Shown here: piece after piece, positions 47,551 through 59,166 of the stretch
Position numbering within the stretch: position 1 is the first letter of the stretch
How the letters are laid out: every line of letters begins with the position of its first letter
Source: CAWUEZ02 sp963921355
GTDB taxonomy: Bacteria > Pseudomonadota > Alphaproteobacteria > Thalassobaculales > Thalassobaculaceae
Length of the DNA: 64,000 nt
Reading direction: 5' to 3'
Assembly: GCA_963921355.3 (NCBI GenBank)
Contig: OZ001190.1
Span: forward strand, 1,798,001 to 1,862,000
Made by a program: the position numbers and the translations under genes
The notes under the pieces: model-generated
What the model was told of the DNA's origin: nothing
The model's input: only the letters and a program-made list of their open reading frames with translations
Database searches by the model: none

Positions 47551-48711
47551 TCAGGAGCGGGGGAGCTGCTGCTCGACCAGGGTCGACCAGTAGCTCGCGC
47601 CGTCGCTCAGAATCTCGTCGTTAAAGTCGTATTCCGGGTGATGAACCATCGCGCCCGGTCCGTTGCCGACCATGATGTAGGAGCCGGGGACGGTCAGCAT
47701 CATGGCGGCGAAGTCCTCCGAGCCCATGAGCGGCGCGGTATCGGTCGTCACCCTGTCGTCGCCAGCCACCGTCCGCGCCGCCGCGACTGCGTCATCCGTG
47801 GCGTCGGCCGCGTTCACGGTCACCGGGAAAATCTGGCGGTACTCGATGCTGGCATGGGCGCCATGGGCCTGGCAGATCCCGTCGACCACCTTTCGGAACC
47901 GCTCCGGCAGGCTGGAGTGGATCTCGGTGTCGAGGGTGCGGCAGGTTCCGCGCAGGACGACGCTGTCCGGAATGACGTTGAACGCTTCCCCGGCGTGGAA
48001 CTCGGTCACCGACACGACCATTGCGTCCTGGGCGCTGATGGTCCGGCTGACCAGTGTCTGCAAGGCGATGATCACGTTCGAGCCGACGATCACCGGGTCG
48101 ACACCCTGATGCGGCATGGCGGCATGGGCGCCGCGTCCCTGGATCGTCACTTCGAAAGTGTCGCCCGCCGCCATGATCGGTCCTGGCCGGATCGAGAACT
48201 CGCCGGCCGGCAGGTTCGGCGCGTTGTGCATGCCGTAGACCCGGTCGCAGGGGAACTGATCAAACAGGCCGTCCTCGATCATCTTGAAGGCGCCGCCGAG
48301 ACCTTCCTCGGCGGGCTGGAAGATGAACTGAACCGTTCCGTTGAAGTTCCGGGTCTCGGCCAGGTACTTCGCAGCGCCCAGCAGCATGGTGGTGTGTCCG
48401 TCATGGCCACAGGCGTGCATCACGCCGTCATCGGTCGAGGCGTAGTCTTTGCCCGTCCGCTCCACGATCGGCAGGGCGGCAATATCGGTGCGCAGGCCGA
48501 TCCGCCGGTCGCTGGAACCGGCCTTGAGAACGCCGACGACGCCGGTGCCGCCGAGCCCGCGATGCACCTCGATGCCCCACTCGGAGAGCTTGGCCGCGAC
48601 GATCTCGCTGGTCCGGGTCTCCTGGAAGCCGAGTTCCGGGTGGGCGTGCAGATCCCGCCGCCACTCGGTCATCTCACCCTGGAACTCCGCGATGCGGTTG
48701 ATGATCGGCAT
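47551..48711 (-). CDS. M20 family amidohydrolase (hippurate/N-acyl amino acid hydrolase type), copy 1
   Basis: 386 residues, the same layout as its downstream neighbour: WRRDLHAHPELGFQETRTSE, VMHACGHDGHTTMLLGAAKY, FIFQPAEEGLGGAFKMIEDG, GRGAHAAMPHQGVDPVIVGS and MGSEDFAAMMLTVPGSYIMV. Well over half the residues are identical by eye across the full length, yet the substrate-near segment before the first metal motif differs in length. ATG 48711 (MPIINRIAEF) is chosen; the open frame to 48852 is upstream DNA. Divergent to a GNAT gene across 82 bases, probably sharing the promoter region. Confidence 0.88.
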   Translation of the reverse strand: MPIINRIAEFQGEMTEWRRDLHAHPELGFQETRTSEIVAAKLSEWGIEVHRGLGGTGVVGVLKAGSSDRRIGLRTDIAALPIVERTGKDYASTDDGVMHACGHDGHTTMLLGAAKYLAETRNFNGTVQFIFQPAEEGLGGAFKMIEDGLFDQFPCDRVYGMHNAPNLPAGEFSIRPGPIMAAGDTFEVTIQGRGAHAAMPHQGVDPVIVGSNVIIALQTLVSRTISAQDAMVVSVTEFHAGEAFNVIPDSVVLRGTCRTLDTEIHSSLPERFRKVVDGICQAHGAHASIEYRQIFPVTVNAADATDDAVAAARTVAGDDRVTTDTAPLMGSEDFAAMMLTVPGSYIMVGNGPGAMVHHPEYDFNDEILSDGASYWSTLVEQQLPRS

Positions 48712-48793
48712 GGGTGCCCTGTGCTCCGGTTGATGCTGGATGGGACAGCGAGTATCGAACCCGGACACAGCGGGCGCAAGGTATGGTGGGCTG

Positions 48794-49360
48794 ATGGTCA
48801 GGAAACAAGTGCCGCAGATCGAGACTGCCCGGTTGCTTTTGCGCGGCTTCACCGATGCGGATCACGGCGCCTATGCCGCGATGCGCGCCGATCCGGATGT
48901 GGTTCGGTTCCTGCCCGGCGGTGAAGCTCTGGTGCCCTTTGCCGATGAGATCGCCACCTCGCGGATCAAGGCGTTTCGCGACGGATGGTCGCGCGGCTTC
49001 GGCGTCTGGGCGATCGAGGCGCGCGATACCGGCGGTTTTATCGGTTATGCCGGGCTTGCCAAGATGGAACGCAGTGCCGACGTCGAGGTGCTGTATGGCC
49101 TGACCCGAGCGGCATGGGGGCGTGGCTACGCGCGTGAAGCCGCAGGCGCTGCCCTGACCTTCGCCTTCGATGTGCTCGGCCTGGCGCGGGTGGTCGCTTT
49201 TGTCATGCCGGAGAACGGGGCATCGGTGGAGGTTCTGGAGGCCATCGGCATGCGTCGGATCGGTGAGACGACCTATAACGATTTTCCGGTCATCGGCTAC
49301 GCGATCAACGCCGGCGACGGGCCCATGGACGAGGAAGGACCGGGCACGCCTCCTACCTGA
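48794..49360 (+). CDS. GNAT family N-acetyltransferase (RimJ/RimL-like)
   Basis: 188 residues: IETARLLLRGFTDADHGAYA start, ADPDVVRFLPGGEAL, GFGVWAIEARDTGGFIGYAG, the acetyl-CoA loop RAAWGRGYAREAAGAALTFA, and VVAFVMPENGASVEVLEAIG, as in enzymes acetylating ribosomal protein N-termini or small amines. The acceptor is unknown. ATG 48794 stands at the family start. The last eight bases overlap the end of the convergent GNAT gene. Confidence 0.82.
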   Translation: MVRKQVPQIETARLLLRGFTDADHGAYAAMRADPDVVRFLPGGEALVPFADEIATSRIKAFRDGWSRGFGVWAIEARDTGGFIGYAGLAKMERSADVEVLYGLTRAAWGRGYAREAAGAALTFAFDVLGLARVVAFVMPENGASVEVLEAIGMRRIGETTYNDFPVIGYAINAGDGPMDEEGPGTPPT

Positions 49361-49814
49361 GGAGCTTGGCGAGCCGGACGGATCCGGGGCCCGCGTCACC
49401 ATCCTCCCGCCATCCGAGATCGCGATAGAAGGTTTCGGCCCGGGTTTCGCGTGCGGTCACCAGGGATCCGTAACGGTGCCCGGCGCGCAGCAGGTCGTCA
49501 CAGGCCCGGCGCAGCAGTGCGCGTCCGATGCCACGGCCCTGGCCGGCCGGGTCGACGAAGACTATCTCGATGGTGCCCTGGTGGGTATCGGCTGTCGCGA
49601 ACCCGATCACGGTGTTTCCAATGGCCCAGACCCAGCAATGGTCCTGGTCGATATGCCCTTGCAGGATTCTGGCGAAGGCGTCGAGATCCTCGACAACCCG
49701 GTTCTCCGTCGCCGTGTTGGCAAGACCGTGAAGCGTCGGAATGTCACTGGTGACGGCCCGGCGGGCGATGCCCCGGCGCCCTGCACCCCGTTTCTGCCGG
49801 CGCTGCGGTCGCAT
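49353..49814 (-). CDS. GNAT family N-acetyltransferase
   Basis: 153 residues. A basic N-terminus is followed by RRAVTSDIPTLHGLANTATE, the acetyl-CoA loop FVDPAGQGRGIGRALLRRAC and LVTARETRAETFYRDLGWRE, a standard GNAT order. The acceptor is unknown. The start may lie a little downstream, since the first 18 residues (MRPQRRQKRGAGRRGIA) are very basic and atypical. Convergent with the preceding GNAT gene by an 8-base overlap. Confidence 0.72.
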   Translation of the reverse strand: MRPQRRQKRGAGRRGIARRAVTSDIPTLHGLANTATENRVVEDLDAFARILQGHIDQDHCWVWAIGNTVIGFATADTHQGTIEIVFVDPAGQGRGIGRALLRRACDDLLRAGHRYGSLVTARETRAETFYRDLGWREDGDAGPGSVRLAKLLR

Positions 49815-49941
49815 CGTTCACCCGGACTCGACGTCGAGGATCGGGTGAGCATATTCGCTCTGGCCTCTTGCTGATAGACCCGGGCTGACAGACCCCGGCC
49901 GATGGCCCGGTTCGAACGCGACCTGTCGAAGGACAACGACC

Positions 49942-50844
49942 ATGACCTCTGCGACACCTGGCCTGGAGCCGGGCCACCTGTTCGTCTTCGGCCTCGGCTA
50001 CACCGGGCTGCGGCTGGCGCGGCGCCTGCGCGATGCCGGCTGGCGGATTTCCGGAACGGTCCGCTCCGCCGACAAGGCGGCTGCGATCGCCGATGCCGAG
50101 GGCTTCACCGTCCACGCCTTCGACGGTGGCGGGCCGATCTCCGACCCGGATCCCTTCGCGACGGTCACCCACGTCGTCGACACCATTCCGCCGCGCGATC
50201 CGGTGGTGCCGGCCCTGGCTCGGCATTCCGAGGATCTCGCTGCGGCCCCGCACCTGGGGTGGGTCGGCTACCTCTCCACGCCGGCGGTCTATGGTGACCG
50301 CCAGGGCGGGCTGGCACGCGAGGACGAGTCGCCGACACCCGGATCCCGCCGTGGCGAGCTTCGCGTCGCGGCGGAGCGGGCTTGGCTGGAGGCGTTTCAA
50401 GGCAGCGCCGTCGCGGTTCAGATCTTCCGGATCGCCGGCATCTACGGGCCGGGGGCGGGGCGCAACACGATCGGGGCGCTGCGGGCCGGGACGGCCCGGA
50501 TCATTGAGAAACCGGGCCAGGTCTTCAACCGCATCCATGTGGACGACATCGGCACGGTTCTCATGGCGTCGATGGTCCGGCCGAGGGCCGGCGGCATCTA
50601 CAACGTTGCCGATCTTGAGGCCTGTCCGCCCGGGGATCCGGTGATCTTTGCAGCCGGTCTCCTCGGCGTCGATCCGCCGGATCCGATCCCCTTCGACAGC
50701 GCCGAGCTCTCGGATATGGCCCGCAGCTTCTACAGCGAGTGCAAGCGGCTCGACACCACGTTGCTGACGGAGAAACTGGGCGTTGAGCTGCGTTATCCGA
50801 CCTATCGCGAGGGCCTGCGCGCGATCCTCGAGGCGGAGGGTTAG
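49942..50844 (+). CDS. SDR-like NAD(P)-binding protein, YeeZ family
   Basis: 300 residues. An atypical extended SDR: LFVFGLGYTGLRLARRLRDA, VVDTIPPRDPVVPALARHSE, VGYLSTPAVYGDRQGG and NRIHVDDIGTVLMASMVRPR. The usual Y-x3-K of epimerases is not present in standard form (the region reads GELRVAAERAWLEAF), so enzymatic activity may differ. Members are conserved but uncharacterised. ATG 49942 has a purine-rich leader (GGACAACGACC). It ends 97 bases before the ArsR-methyltransferase gene. Confidence 0.75.
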   Translation: MTSATPGLEPGHLFVFGLGYTGLRLARRLRDAGWRISGTVRSADKAAAIADAEGFTVHAFDGGGPISDPDPFATVTHVVDTIPPRDPVVPALARHSEDLAAAPHLGWVGYLSTPAVYGDRQGGLAREDESPTPGSRRGELRVAAERAWLEAFQGSAVAVQIFRIAGIYGPGAGRNTIGALRAGTARIIEKPGQVFNRIHVDDIGTVLMASMVRPRAGGIYNVADLEACPPGDPVIFAAGLLGVDPPDPIPFDSAELSDMARSFYSECKRLDTTLLTEKLGVELRYPTYREGLRAILEAEG

Positions 50845-50904
50845 TCGCTCGAAGAACAGTTAGTGTCGAGAGAGCGTCATATTTCAACTTGCTCTGATAA
50901 AGAT

Positions 50905-50920
50905 ATAAAGATATCCTTAT
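50905..50920 (+). promoter_or_regulatory. Near-palindromic operator upstream of the ArsR-met genes
   Basis: ATAAAGATATCCTTAT is a 16-bp inverted repeat with a single mismatched pair, centred on GATATC; three further flanking bases on each side are also largely symmetric. It lies 21 bases before the GTG of the ArsR-type gene in an AT-rich patch. It is a likely autoregulatory site of the SahR type that controls methionine-cycle genes. Confidence 0.55.
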
Positions 50921-50941
50921 GTCGTTATTGGAGGGTTGTCC

Positions 50942-51919
50942 GTGGACCTTGTGCTTGCCGGATTGCGCGCCATCGCCGAGCCGACGCGGCTTCGGATCCT
51001 GGTCCTTTGCGATCGCTCTGAACTGTCGGTCACCGAGCTGGTCGACATCCTCGGGCAGAGCCAGCCACGGGTGTCGCGCCATCTCAAGCTGATGGTGGAG
51101 GCCGGGGTTCTGGACCGGAACCGTGAGGGCGCCCGTGCCTACTACCGCCTCAGCGAAAGCGCCGTCAGCGGTGATGTCGCCCGGGCCCTGATCCCACTGA
51201 TTCCAGGCGGCGACGTGACGGTCTCGACCGACGTCGAGCGCTTGGAGACCATCCGGCAACGCCGGGCGGAACGGGCGTCGGCCTATTTCCGGAACAACGC
51301 CGCCGACTGGGAGGACCTGCGGGGCCTGTATGTCGACGACGACGAGGTGGATGCCCATCTCGAACGCGCTGTCCGCTCTGAACCCGTCGCGACCCTGCTG
51401 GATATCGGGACCGGCACCGGTCGGGTGCTCGAGCGTCTCGGGGCGCATGTCCAGGCGGCGATCGGGATCGACAACGCCAAGCCCATGCTGGAAATCGCCC
51501 GCGACAAGATCGATCGCTCAGGCATGCGGAACTGCCAGGTGCGCCTGGCCGACATGTACCGCCTGCCGTTTCCGAGCGCACGGTTTGATGTCGTGACGCT
51601 CAACATGGTCCTGCACTACGCCGAGGATCCGAGCCGGGTCCTGGCCGAGGCGGGCCGGGTGCTGCGGCCCGGTGGTCGGCTCATCGTCGTCGACTTCGCG
51701 CCGCACGATCTTGAGGAACTGCGCGAGCTGCACACCCACCGTTGGCTCGGATTCTCCGACGACGAGATGGCGCGCGCCGCCGAGGTCGGCGGCCTCACGC
51801 TCGAACCGACCGATGTTCTTCCCGGCGACCCGTTGAGCGTGTGTCTCTGGCAATGCCGCAGGCCGGCCCTGGCCGACCCCGTCGCCGACGATCCGTCGGC
51901 GCTGGCGGCGGTATCCTGA
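50942..51919 (+). CDS. ArsR-family regulator fused to a SAM-dependent methyltransferase
   Basis: 325 residues. Residues about 1-85 are an ArsR-type winged helix: LRAIAEPTRLRILVLCDRSE, LGQSQPRVSRHLKLMVEAGV and GARAYYRLS, without the metal-binding CVC box. Residues about 140-290 are a class I methyltransferase: LLDIGTGTGRVLERLGAHVQ, DMYRLPFPSARFDVVTLNMV. The fusion heads the metF-metH genes and probably senses S-adenosylhomocysteine or SAM, repressing the operon. GTG 50942 is chosen because GGAGGG at 50930-50935 is six bases upstream; TTG 50936 falls inside that site. Confidence 0.85.
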   Translation: MDLVLAGLRAIAEPTRLRILVLCDRSELSVTELVDILGQSQPRVSRHLKLMVEAGVLDRNREGARAYYRLSESAVSGDVARALIPLIPGGDVTVSTDVERLETIRQRRAERASAYFRNNAADWEDLRGLYVDDDEVDAHLERAVRSEPVATLLDIGTGTGRVLERLGAHVQAAIGIDNAKPMLEIARDKIDRSGMRNCQVRLADMYRLPFPSARFDVVTLNMVLHYAEDPSRVLAEAGRVLRPGGRLIVVDFAPHDLEELRELHTHRWLGFSDDEMARAAEVGGLTLEPTDVLPGDPLSVCLWQCRRPALADPVADDPSALAAVS

Positions 51920-51930
51920 GGAGCGGAACG

Positions 51931-52797
51931 ATGAGCGGCGCGCCCCGTGTCAGTTTCGAGTTCTTCCCGCCGAAAGATGAAGCCGGCGAGGCCAAACTCT
52001 GGACGACGGTGTCCCGGCTGGCCACCTTCCGCCCGGACTTCGTGTCAGTGACCTACGGCGCCGGCGGCAGCACGCGGGAGCGCACCGGTCGTATCGTGAA
52101 GCGCTTGGCCAAGACAGACGGCCTGGTGCCTGCCGGCCACCTGACCTGTGTTGGGGCAACCCGCGACGAGCTGGACGCGATCGCCGCCGATTGGCGGGCG
52201 GCCGGCGTCAAGCACATCGTCGCCCTGCGCGGCGATCCGCCGGAGGGCGAGAGCCGATACAGGCAGCACCCGGGGGGCTACGCCAATGCGGCCGAACTGA
52301 CAGCCGGACTGATGGCCCTCGGGGGCTTCGAAATCTCCGTCGGAGCCTACCCGGAGGTTCATCCGGACAGCGCCGATCGGGCGGCCGACCTCGACAACCT
52401 GAAGCGCAAGATCGATGCCGGGGCGGTCCGGGCCATCACGCAATACTTCTTCGAGGTTGAAACATTCCTGCGGTTCCGTGATCTGTGCGCGGCCGGCGGC
52501 ATCTCGGTGCCGATCGTTCCGGGCATCCTTCCGGTGACCAACTTCAAGACCGTGGTCCGGTTCTCACAGGCCTGCGGGACCCGGGTTCCCGATTGGATGG
52601 CCGCCCTGTTCGACGGACTCGACGACGATCCGGTCACCCGCCAGCTGGTCGCCGCCACCACCGCCACGGAGCTTTGCCTCGCCCTGATGTCGGAAGGGGT
52701 GGAGGACTTCCATTTCTACACGCTGAACCGCCCGGAACTGACGGCGGCGATCTGTCGACGCCTTGGCCTGAGGCCTGACATGGATGTCGCGGCATGA
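51931..52797 (+). CDS. metF: Methylenetetrahydrofolate reductase (NAD(P)H)
   Basis: 288 residues. FAD-dependent barrel: VSFEFFPPKDEAGEAKLW with the catalytic Glu, FVSVTYGAGGSTRERTGRIV, AGHLTCVGATRDELDAIA, IVALRGDPPEG and AITQYFFEVETFLRFRDLCA. It makes 5-methyl-THF for the methionine synthase encoded downstream. ATG 51931 has GAGGAG upstream. Its TGA overlaps the next ATG by four bases, coupling it to the unusual homocysteine methyltransferase-like gene. Confidence 0.93.
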   Translation: MSGAPRVSFEFFPPKDEAGEAKLWTTVSRLATFRPDFVSVTYGAGGSTRERTGRIVKRLAKTDGLVPAGHLTCVGATRDELDAIAADWRAAGVKHIVALRGDPPEGESRYRQHPGGYANAAELTAGLMALGGFEISVGAYPEVHPDSADRAADLDNLKRKIDAGAVRAITQYFFEVETFLRFRDLCAAGGISVPIVPGILPVTNFKTVVRFSQACGTRVPDWMAALFDGLDDDPVTRQLVAATTATELCLALMSEGVEDFHFYTLNRPELTAAICRRLGLRPDMDVAA

Positions 52798-53672
52798 ACC
52801 GGGTTCTTCGCCTGTTGCCGACCCCCGAGCGGGTGTCGCCGGACTTCGCCGAACTCCGATCCGCGGCCGGGGCGGCATGCGCGGAAGAGCTGAACATCAC
52901 CGATCCCCGCGCGGTGCTCGCGGTGCACGCGCGACACGTGGAAGCCGGGGCCCAGATCCTGCGGACCAACACTGCCGGTGCGTCGCCGGAGCGGCTCGAC
53001 CGCTACCGCATGCACGATGAGGCCTTCATCGTCTCCTTCATGGCGGCCGAGCACGCGCGAAAAGCCGCCCGATCACCGGGCCCGCCCCGACGGGTGATGG
53101 GGGTCGCACGGATCGAGGCGCACGCACCGCTGGTCGGATTTCTGCCACTCGGCCGGGTTGAGGCCGCGGCCCACACCATGGCCTCGGGGCTGGTTGGTGG
53201 CGGCGCCGACATGCTGCTGGTCGAGGCGATCCACTGCCCGGCGCGGTTGGCGGCGGCGGTCGGCGGGGTGCGCCGCGGCATGGCGGATGCCGGCCGGTGC
53301 GTTCCGGTTCTGGTCAAGCTGCGCTACGAGCCCCGGTTCGGTGCGCCGTCCAGGCGGCGGGTGACCGGTGACCTGGTGCGCGTGGCGGCGGCCGCGAGCG
53401 GCCTGAATGCGGCGGCGATCGCGCTCAGCCCCGCCAATCTGGACGAGTCCTATACACAGACGGTGACGGCGGTTGCGCAGGCGTTTCCAGGTCCGGTCTT
53501 TATCGACCTGCATCCGTCTTCGCCCAGCTGGGAGACGGTCGAGGGTGATCGGTCGCTGGCGGATCGGGTCGGGTTTGTCTCCGGCCGACCGCTTGCGGGA
53601 CCGGTTGCATCGGCGGACGGGCACGCTGCCGCCAATGACCGGCGGGTCGAGCCTGCCGCCCGGCGCCGCTGA
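52794..53672 (+). CDS. Homocysteine S-methyltransferase-like protein without zinc ligands
   Basis: 292 residues. The barrel pattern of the homocysteine methyltransferase domain can be followed: VLAVHARHVEAGAQILRTNT, GARI-like MGVARIEAHAPLVG, and GLVGGGADMLLVEAIHCPAR. The three zinc-binding cysteines of the active family are missing: at the NCALG position it reads LSPANLDES, and at GGCCGT it reads GFVSGRPLAG. Hence methyltransfer to homocysteine is unlikely in the normal way. It is coupled to metF by ATGA and precedes metH by 15 bases. It may be a regulatory or structural partner of the MetF/MetH pair. Confidence 0.7.
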   Translation: MNRVLRLLPTPERVSPDFAELRSAAGAACAEELNITDPRAVLAVHARHVEAGAQILRTNTAGASPERLDRYRMHDEAFIVSFMAAEHARKAARSPGPPRRVMGVARIEAHAPLVGFLPLGRVEAAAHTMASGLVGGGADMLLVEAIHCPARLAAAVGGVRRGMADAGRCVPVLVKLRYEPRFGAPSRRRVTGDLVRVAAAASGLNAAAIALSPANLDESYTQTVTAVAQAFPGPVFIDLHPSSPSWETVEGDRSLADRVGFVSGRPLAGPVASADGHAAANDRRVEPAARRR

Positions 53673-53687
53673 TCTGGAGGACGCGCG

Positions 53688-54773
53688 ATGGCGGATGGAT
53701 TTCAGGGCGTTGTGGAGCGGAGCGAGCGGGCGGAGGCCCTGGCCCGCCTGACCGATGCGCGGATCGTGGTTCTGGATGGCGCGATGGGCACCATGATCCA
53801 GGCGTTGAACCTGGACGAGGCCGGATTCAGGGGCGCGCGCTTCGCCGACCATCCGAGCGATCTGAAGGGCGACAATGACATCCTGAACCTGACCCGCCCC
53901 GACGCCATCGAGGCGATCCATGACGCCTATCTGGCGGCCGGCGCCAACATCCTTCAGACCAACACGTTCAACGCGACGTCGATCAGCCAGGCCGACTATG
54001 GCCTCGAAGCGCTGGCGCGCGAGATCAACCGCGAGGGCGCGCGGATTGCCCGGCGGGCGGCCGACCGGGTCGCCGAGGCCGACGACCGCCCGGTGTTCGT
54101 CGCCGGCGGTCTCGGTCCGACCAACCGCACCGCGTCGATTTCCCCGGATGTCTCCGATCCCGGGGCCCGAAACGTGACGTTCGACGAACTGCGCGAGGCC
54201 TATGTCGAGGCGACCCTCGGCCTGATCGAGGGCGGTGCCGACATCGTTCTGGTGGAGACCATCTTCGACACCCTGAACGCCAAGGCGGCGCTGTTCGCCG
54301 TCGAGCAGGCGTTCGACGAGATCGGTCTGCGCCTGCCGGTGATGATCAGCGGCACCATCACCGACCGCTCGGGCCGGACCCTGTCGGGTCAGACGCCGGA
54401 GGCGTTCTGGAACTCCGTTTGCCACGCGCAGCCGTTCAGTGTCGGTTTCAACTGCGCGCTCGGCGCCAAGGAGCTGCGTGCGCATGTCGCCGAACTGTCC
54501 CGGGTCGCCGACTGCCGGATATCCGCCTACCCGAATGCCGGGCTTCCCAACGAGTTCGGCGGCTACGACGAACAGCCGGTCGAAACCGCCGGCCATCTCG
54601 GTGCCTGGGCCGGCGACGGCTTGGTCAACATCGTCGGCGGCTGCTGCGGTACGACCCCGGACCACATCCGCGCGATCGTCGAGGCGGTGCGCGGTGCCGC
54701 TCCCCGGCGCGTGCCCGATGTCCCGGCGCGCCTGCGGCTGTCAGGTCTGGAACCGTTCGAGATGAGGAGCTGA
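53688..54773 (+). CDS. metH: Methionine synthase, homocysteine-binding part (split MetH)
   Basis: 361 residues. The zinc homocysteine domain of B12-dependent methionine synthase: VVLDGAMGTMIQALNLDEAG, ILQTNTFNATSISQADYG, and the zinc ligands C256 (GFNCALGAKE) and C319/C320 (VGGCCGTTPDHI). In alphaproteobacteria MetH is often split here; the remaining domains are on the next gene. GGAGG precedes the ATG at 53688. It is followed after three bases by the second part. Confidence 0.92.
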   Translation: MADGFQGVVERSERAEALARLTDARIVVLDGAMGTMIQALNLDEAGFRGARFADHPSDLKGDNDILNLTRPDAIEAIHDAYLAAGANILQTNTFNATSISQADYGLEALAREINREGARIARRAADRVAEADDRPVFVAGGLGPTNRTASISPDVSDPGARNVTFDELREAYVEATLGLIEGGADIVLVETIFDTLNAKAALFAVEQAFDEIGLRLPVMISGTITDRSGRTLSGQTPEAFWNSVCHAQPFSVGFNCALGAKELRAHVAELSRVADCRISAYPNAGLPNEFGGYDEQPVETAGHLGAWAGDGLVNIVGGCCGTTPDHIRAIVEAVRGAAPRRVPDVPARLRLSGLEPFEMRS

Positions 54774-54776
54774 GCC

Positions 54777-57428
<2,652 letters not shown>

Positions 57429-57442
57429 TCCAGCTGGGTTGC

Positions 57443-58927
57443 TCAGTGTCCCTGGTAGCCGGCGACCCGCCAGACTTCGAGGCGCTTTGACCGCCCGAAC
57501 GCGGTGACCGAGATCACCCGCACCGGCTCTGCCACCGCAAAGCGGTCCACGATCGAACTGGGGTCGGACCAGTTGGTCACCAGCAGGGCCGGGTCGCTTC
57601 GCGCCGGGTCGAAGGCGTTCGCCAGCTCGTAGTGGTGCTCCGCCCGCTTGTTCCAGTCCCACATGTAGACCGGCCGCCGATCCGGATCCCCTTCAACAGG
57701 GCCGATCTGGTCGCGCAGGTAATAGAGCAGGGATGCCATGGTCTTCCGGTCGCTCATCAGAAGTGGCAGATCCGGGTGCGTCAGAACGATCGGGCGCAGC
57801 TGCTGGGCCATTTGGTTCCAACCGGTCAGCCGCGACAGAGGACGGTCCAGCGCGGCCACCCGCCAGTCCGGCCAGGACGCGATCACCACAATCATCGCCA
57901 GGCTGGCCAGCAGATGGGGCACGACGGTCACGTAGCGCATCCAGCGCGGAGCCTGCTCGACCAGCCAGAGGGCGACGAGGATCGTGGCGGTCGGGTACGC
58001 CGTCGCCGCCCAATTGGCGTTGGCCCGTGACAGGAACGCCTGCGTGGTGATGATCACCAGCGGGGGCAGGGCGAGCGCCATCAGGTAGCGTTCGGGGTCG
58101 CTGGCCCGGCCACGCACCCAGGCGATCAGGCGCCAGATCAGGATCAGGACCGGTATCGGGCCGAACACACCGGCCTGTTCGCCGAGGAATGTCAAGGCCT
58201 CCGACAGCCGGAATCGCTCATCGGCGGCGGCCGCCGCAAGGTTGGTGTTGTCGCCGAGATGGGCGACTGTCGCGAAGTCGTTGGCCGCGTTCCAGGCCAG
58301 GTTCGGCGTCAGCACGGCGCCGGCCAGGACGATCATGGCGAGCCCCTTGGGGCTGCGCAGGATCCAGCGGTCCCGTCGGCACAACAGGAAATGCAGGGCC
58401 AGACCCACCAGCACGCAGGCCATGGCGTACTTCGCCAGCAGGCCGAACCCGATCGCCAGCCCGGACACGACGACCCAGCCCCAGCGGCCGGTATCGAGGG
58501 TGCGCCGCAGAGCGAGCGCCGCCAGCGCCCAGCAGAACAGCAGCGGTACATCGGTCGAGACGATCATGCTGGAGAGCGCGACCGACGGCAGGGTGATCCA
58601 GATCACCGCCGCCCAGAGCGCGACCCGCGCATTCGCCACAGCAAGAGCCAGCCCGTACAACGCCATCGCCGTGCCGGCATGCAGCAGCGGCGAGGCCGCG
58701 CGGACACAGGCCTCGCCATCGCCGCAGACCGCCGTCGTTGCGGCAATCACCCAGGCGATCAGCGGCGGCTTGGTGAAGTACCCGAAATCCAGCGTCTGCG
58801 CCCAGGTCCAGTACTGGGCCTCATCGCCGTGCAGTTCCAGCCCGGAAACCGCCGACGTCATCAGGCGCAGGACCGTCAGCGCCGTAACCCAGGCGACCGC
58901 GAGCCGCAGGCTTTGGACTTCGAACAC
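57443..58927 (-). CDS. ArnT-like glycosyltransferase, GT39/GT83 (PMT-2) family
   Basis: 494 residues with about ten to eleven membrane spans. The first loop has the catalytic acidic region GLELHGDEAQYWTWAQTLDF and GYFTKPPLIAWVIAAT; then SMIVSTDVPLLFCWALA and LAIGFGLLAKYAMACVLVGL. It moves a sugar from a polyprenyl phosphate to an acceptor at the outer face of the inner membrane, for example lipid A or a glycan. It converges on metH with a 14-base gap and has a 239-base divergent region to mutA. Confidence 0.85.
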   Translation of the reverse strand: MFEVQSLRLAVAWVTALTVLRLMTSAVSGLELHGDEAQYWTWAQTLDFGYFTKPPLIAWVIAATTAVCGDGEACVRAASPLLHAGTAMALYGLALAVANARVALWAAVIWITLPSVALSSMIVSTDVPLLFCWALAALALRRTLDTGRWGWVVVSGLAIGFGLLAKYAMACVLVGLALHFLLCRRDRWILRSPKGLAMIVLAGAVLTPNLAWNAANDFATVAHLGDNTNLAAAAADERFRLSEALTFLGEQAGVFGPIPVLILIWRLIAWVRGRASDPERYLMALALPPLVIITTQAFLSRANANWAATAYPTATILVALWLVEQAPRWMRYVTVVPHLLASLAMIVVIASWPDWRVAALDRPLSRLTGWNQMAQQLRPIVLTHPDLPLLMSDRKTMASLLYYLRDQIGPVEGDPDRRPVYMWDWNKRAEHHYELANAFDPARSDPALLVTNWSDPSSIVDRFAVAEPVRVISVTAFGRSKRLEVWRVAGYQGH

Positions 58928-59166
58928 GCCCGGCGCTCAGCGTTGGCGCGGGCTGCGCGAAGGCGCGCGACGTCGGCGCGGGGATCGCGGGATGATCGGA
59001 AGGGCCGGAATCGTCATGGGCCGTGTTGTGCCATCATCGTGCCGCATCGCAAAGCACCACAGTCCGGTGCGGCCGGCCCGGTTGCCTCGTATCGGCCATC
59101 GTCGTATCTGGAAGGTGCGAATCGTCGCCGGAGCCCTGTTAGCCGCGAACCGCCGCTGGAACCGTC

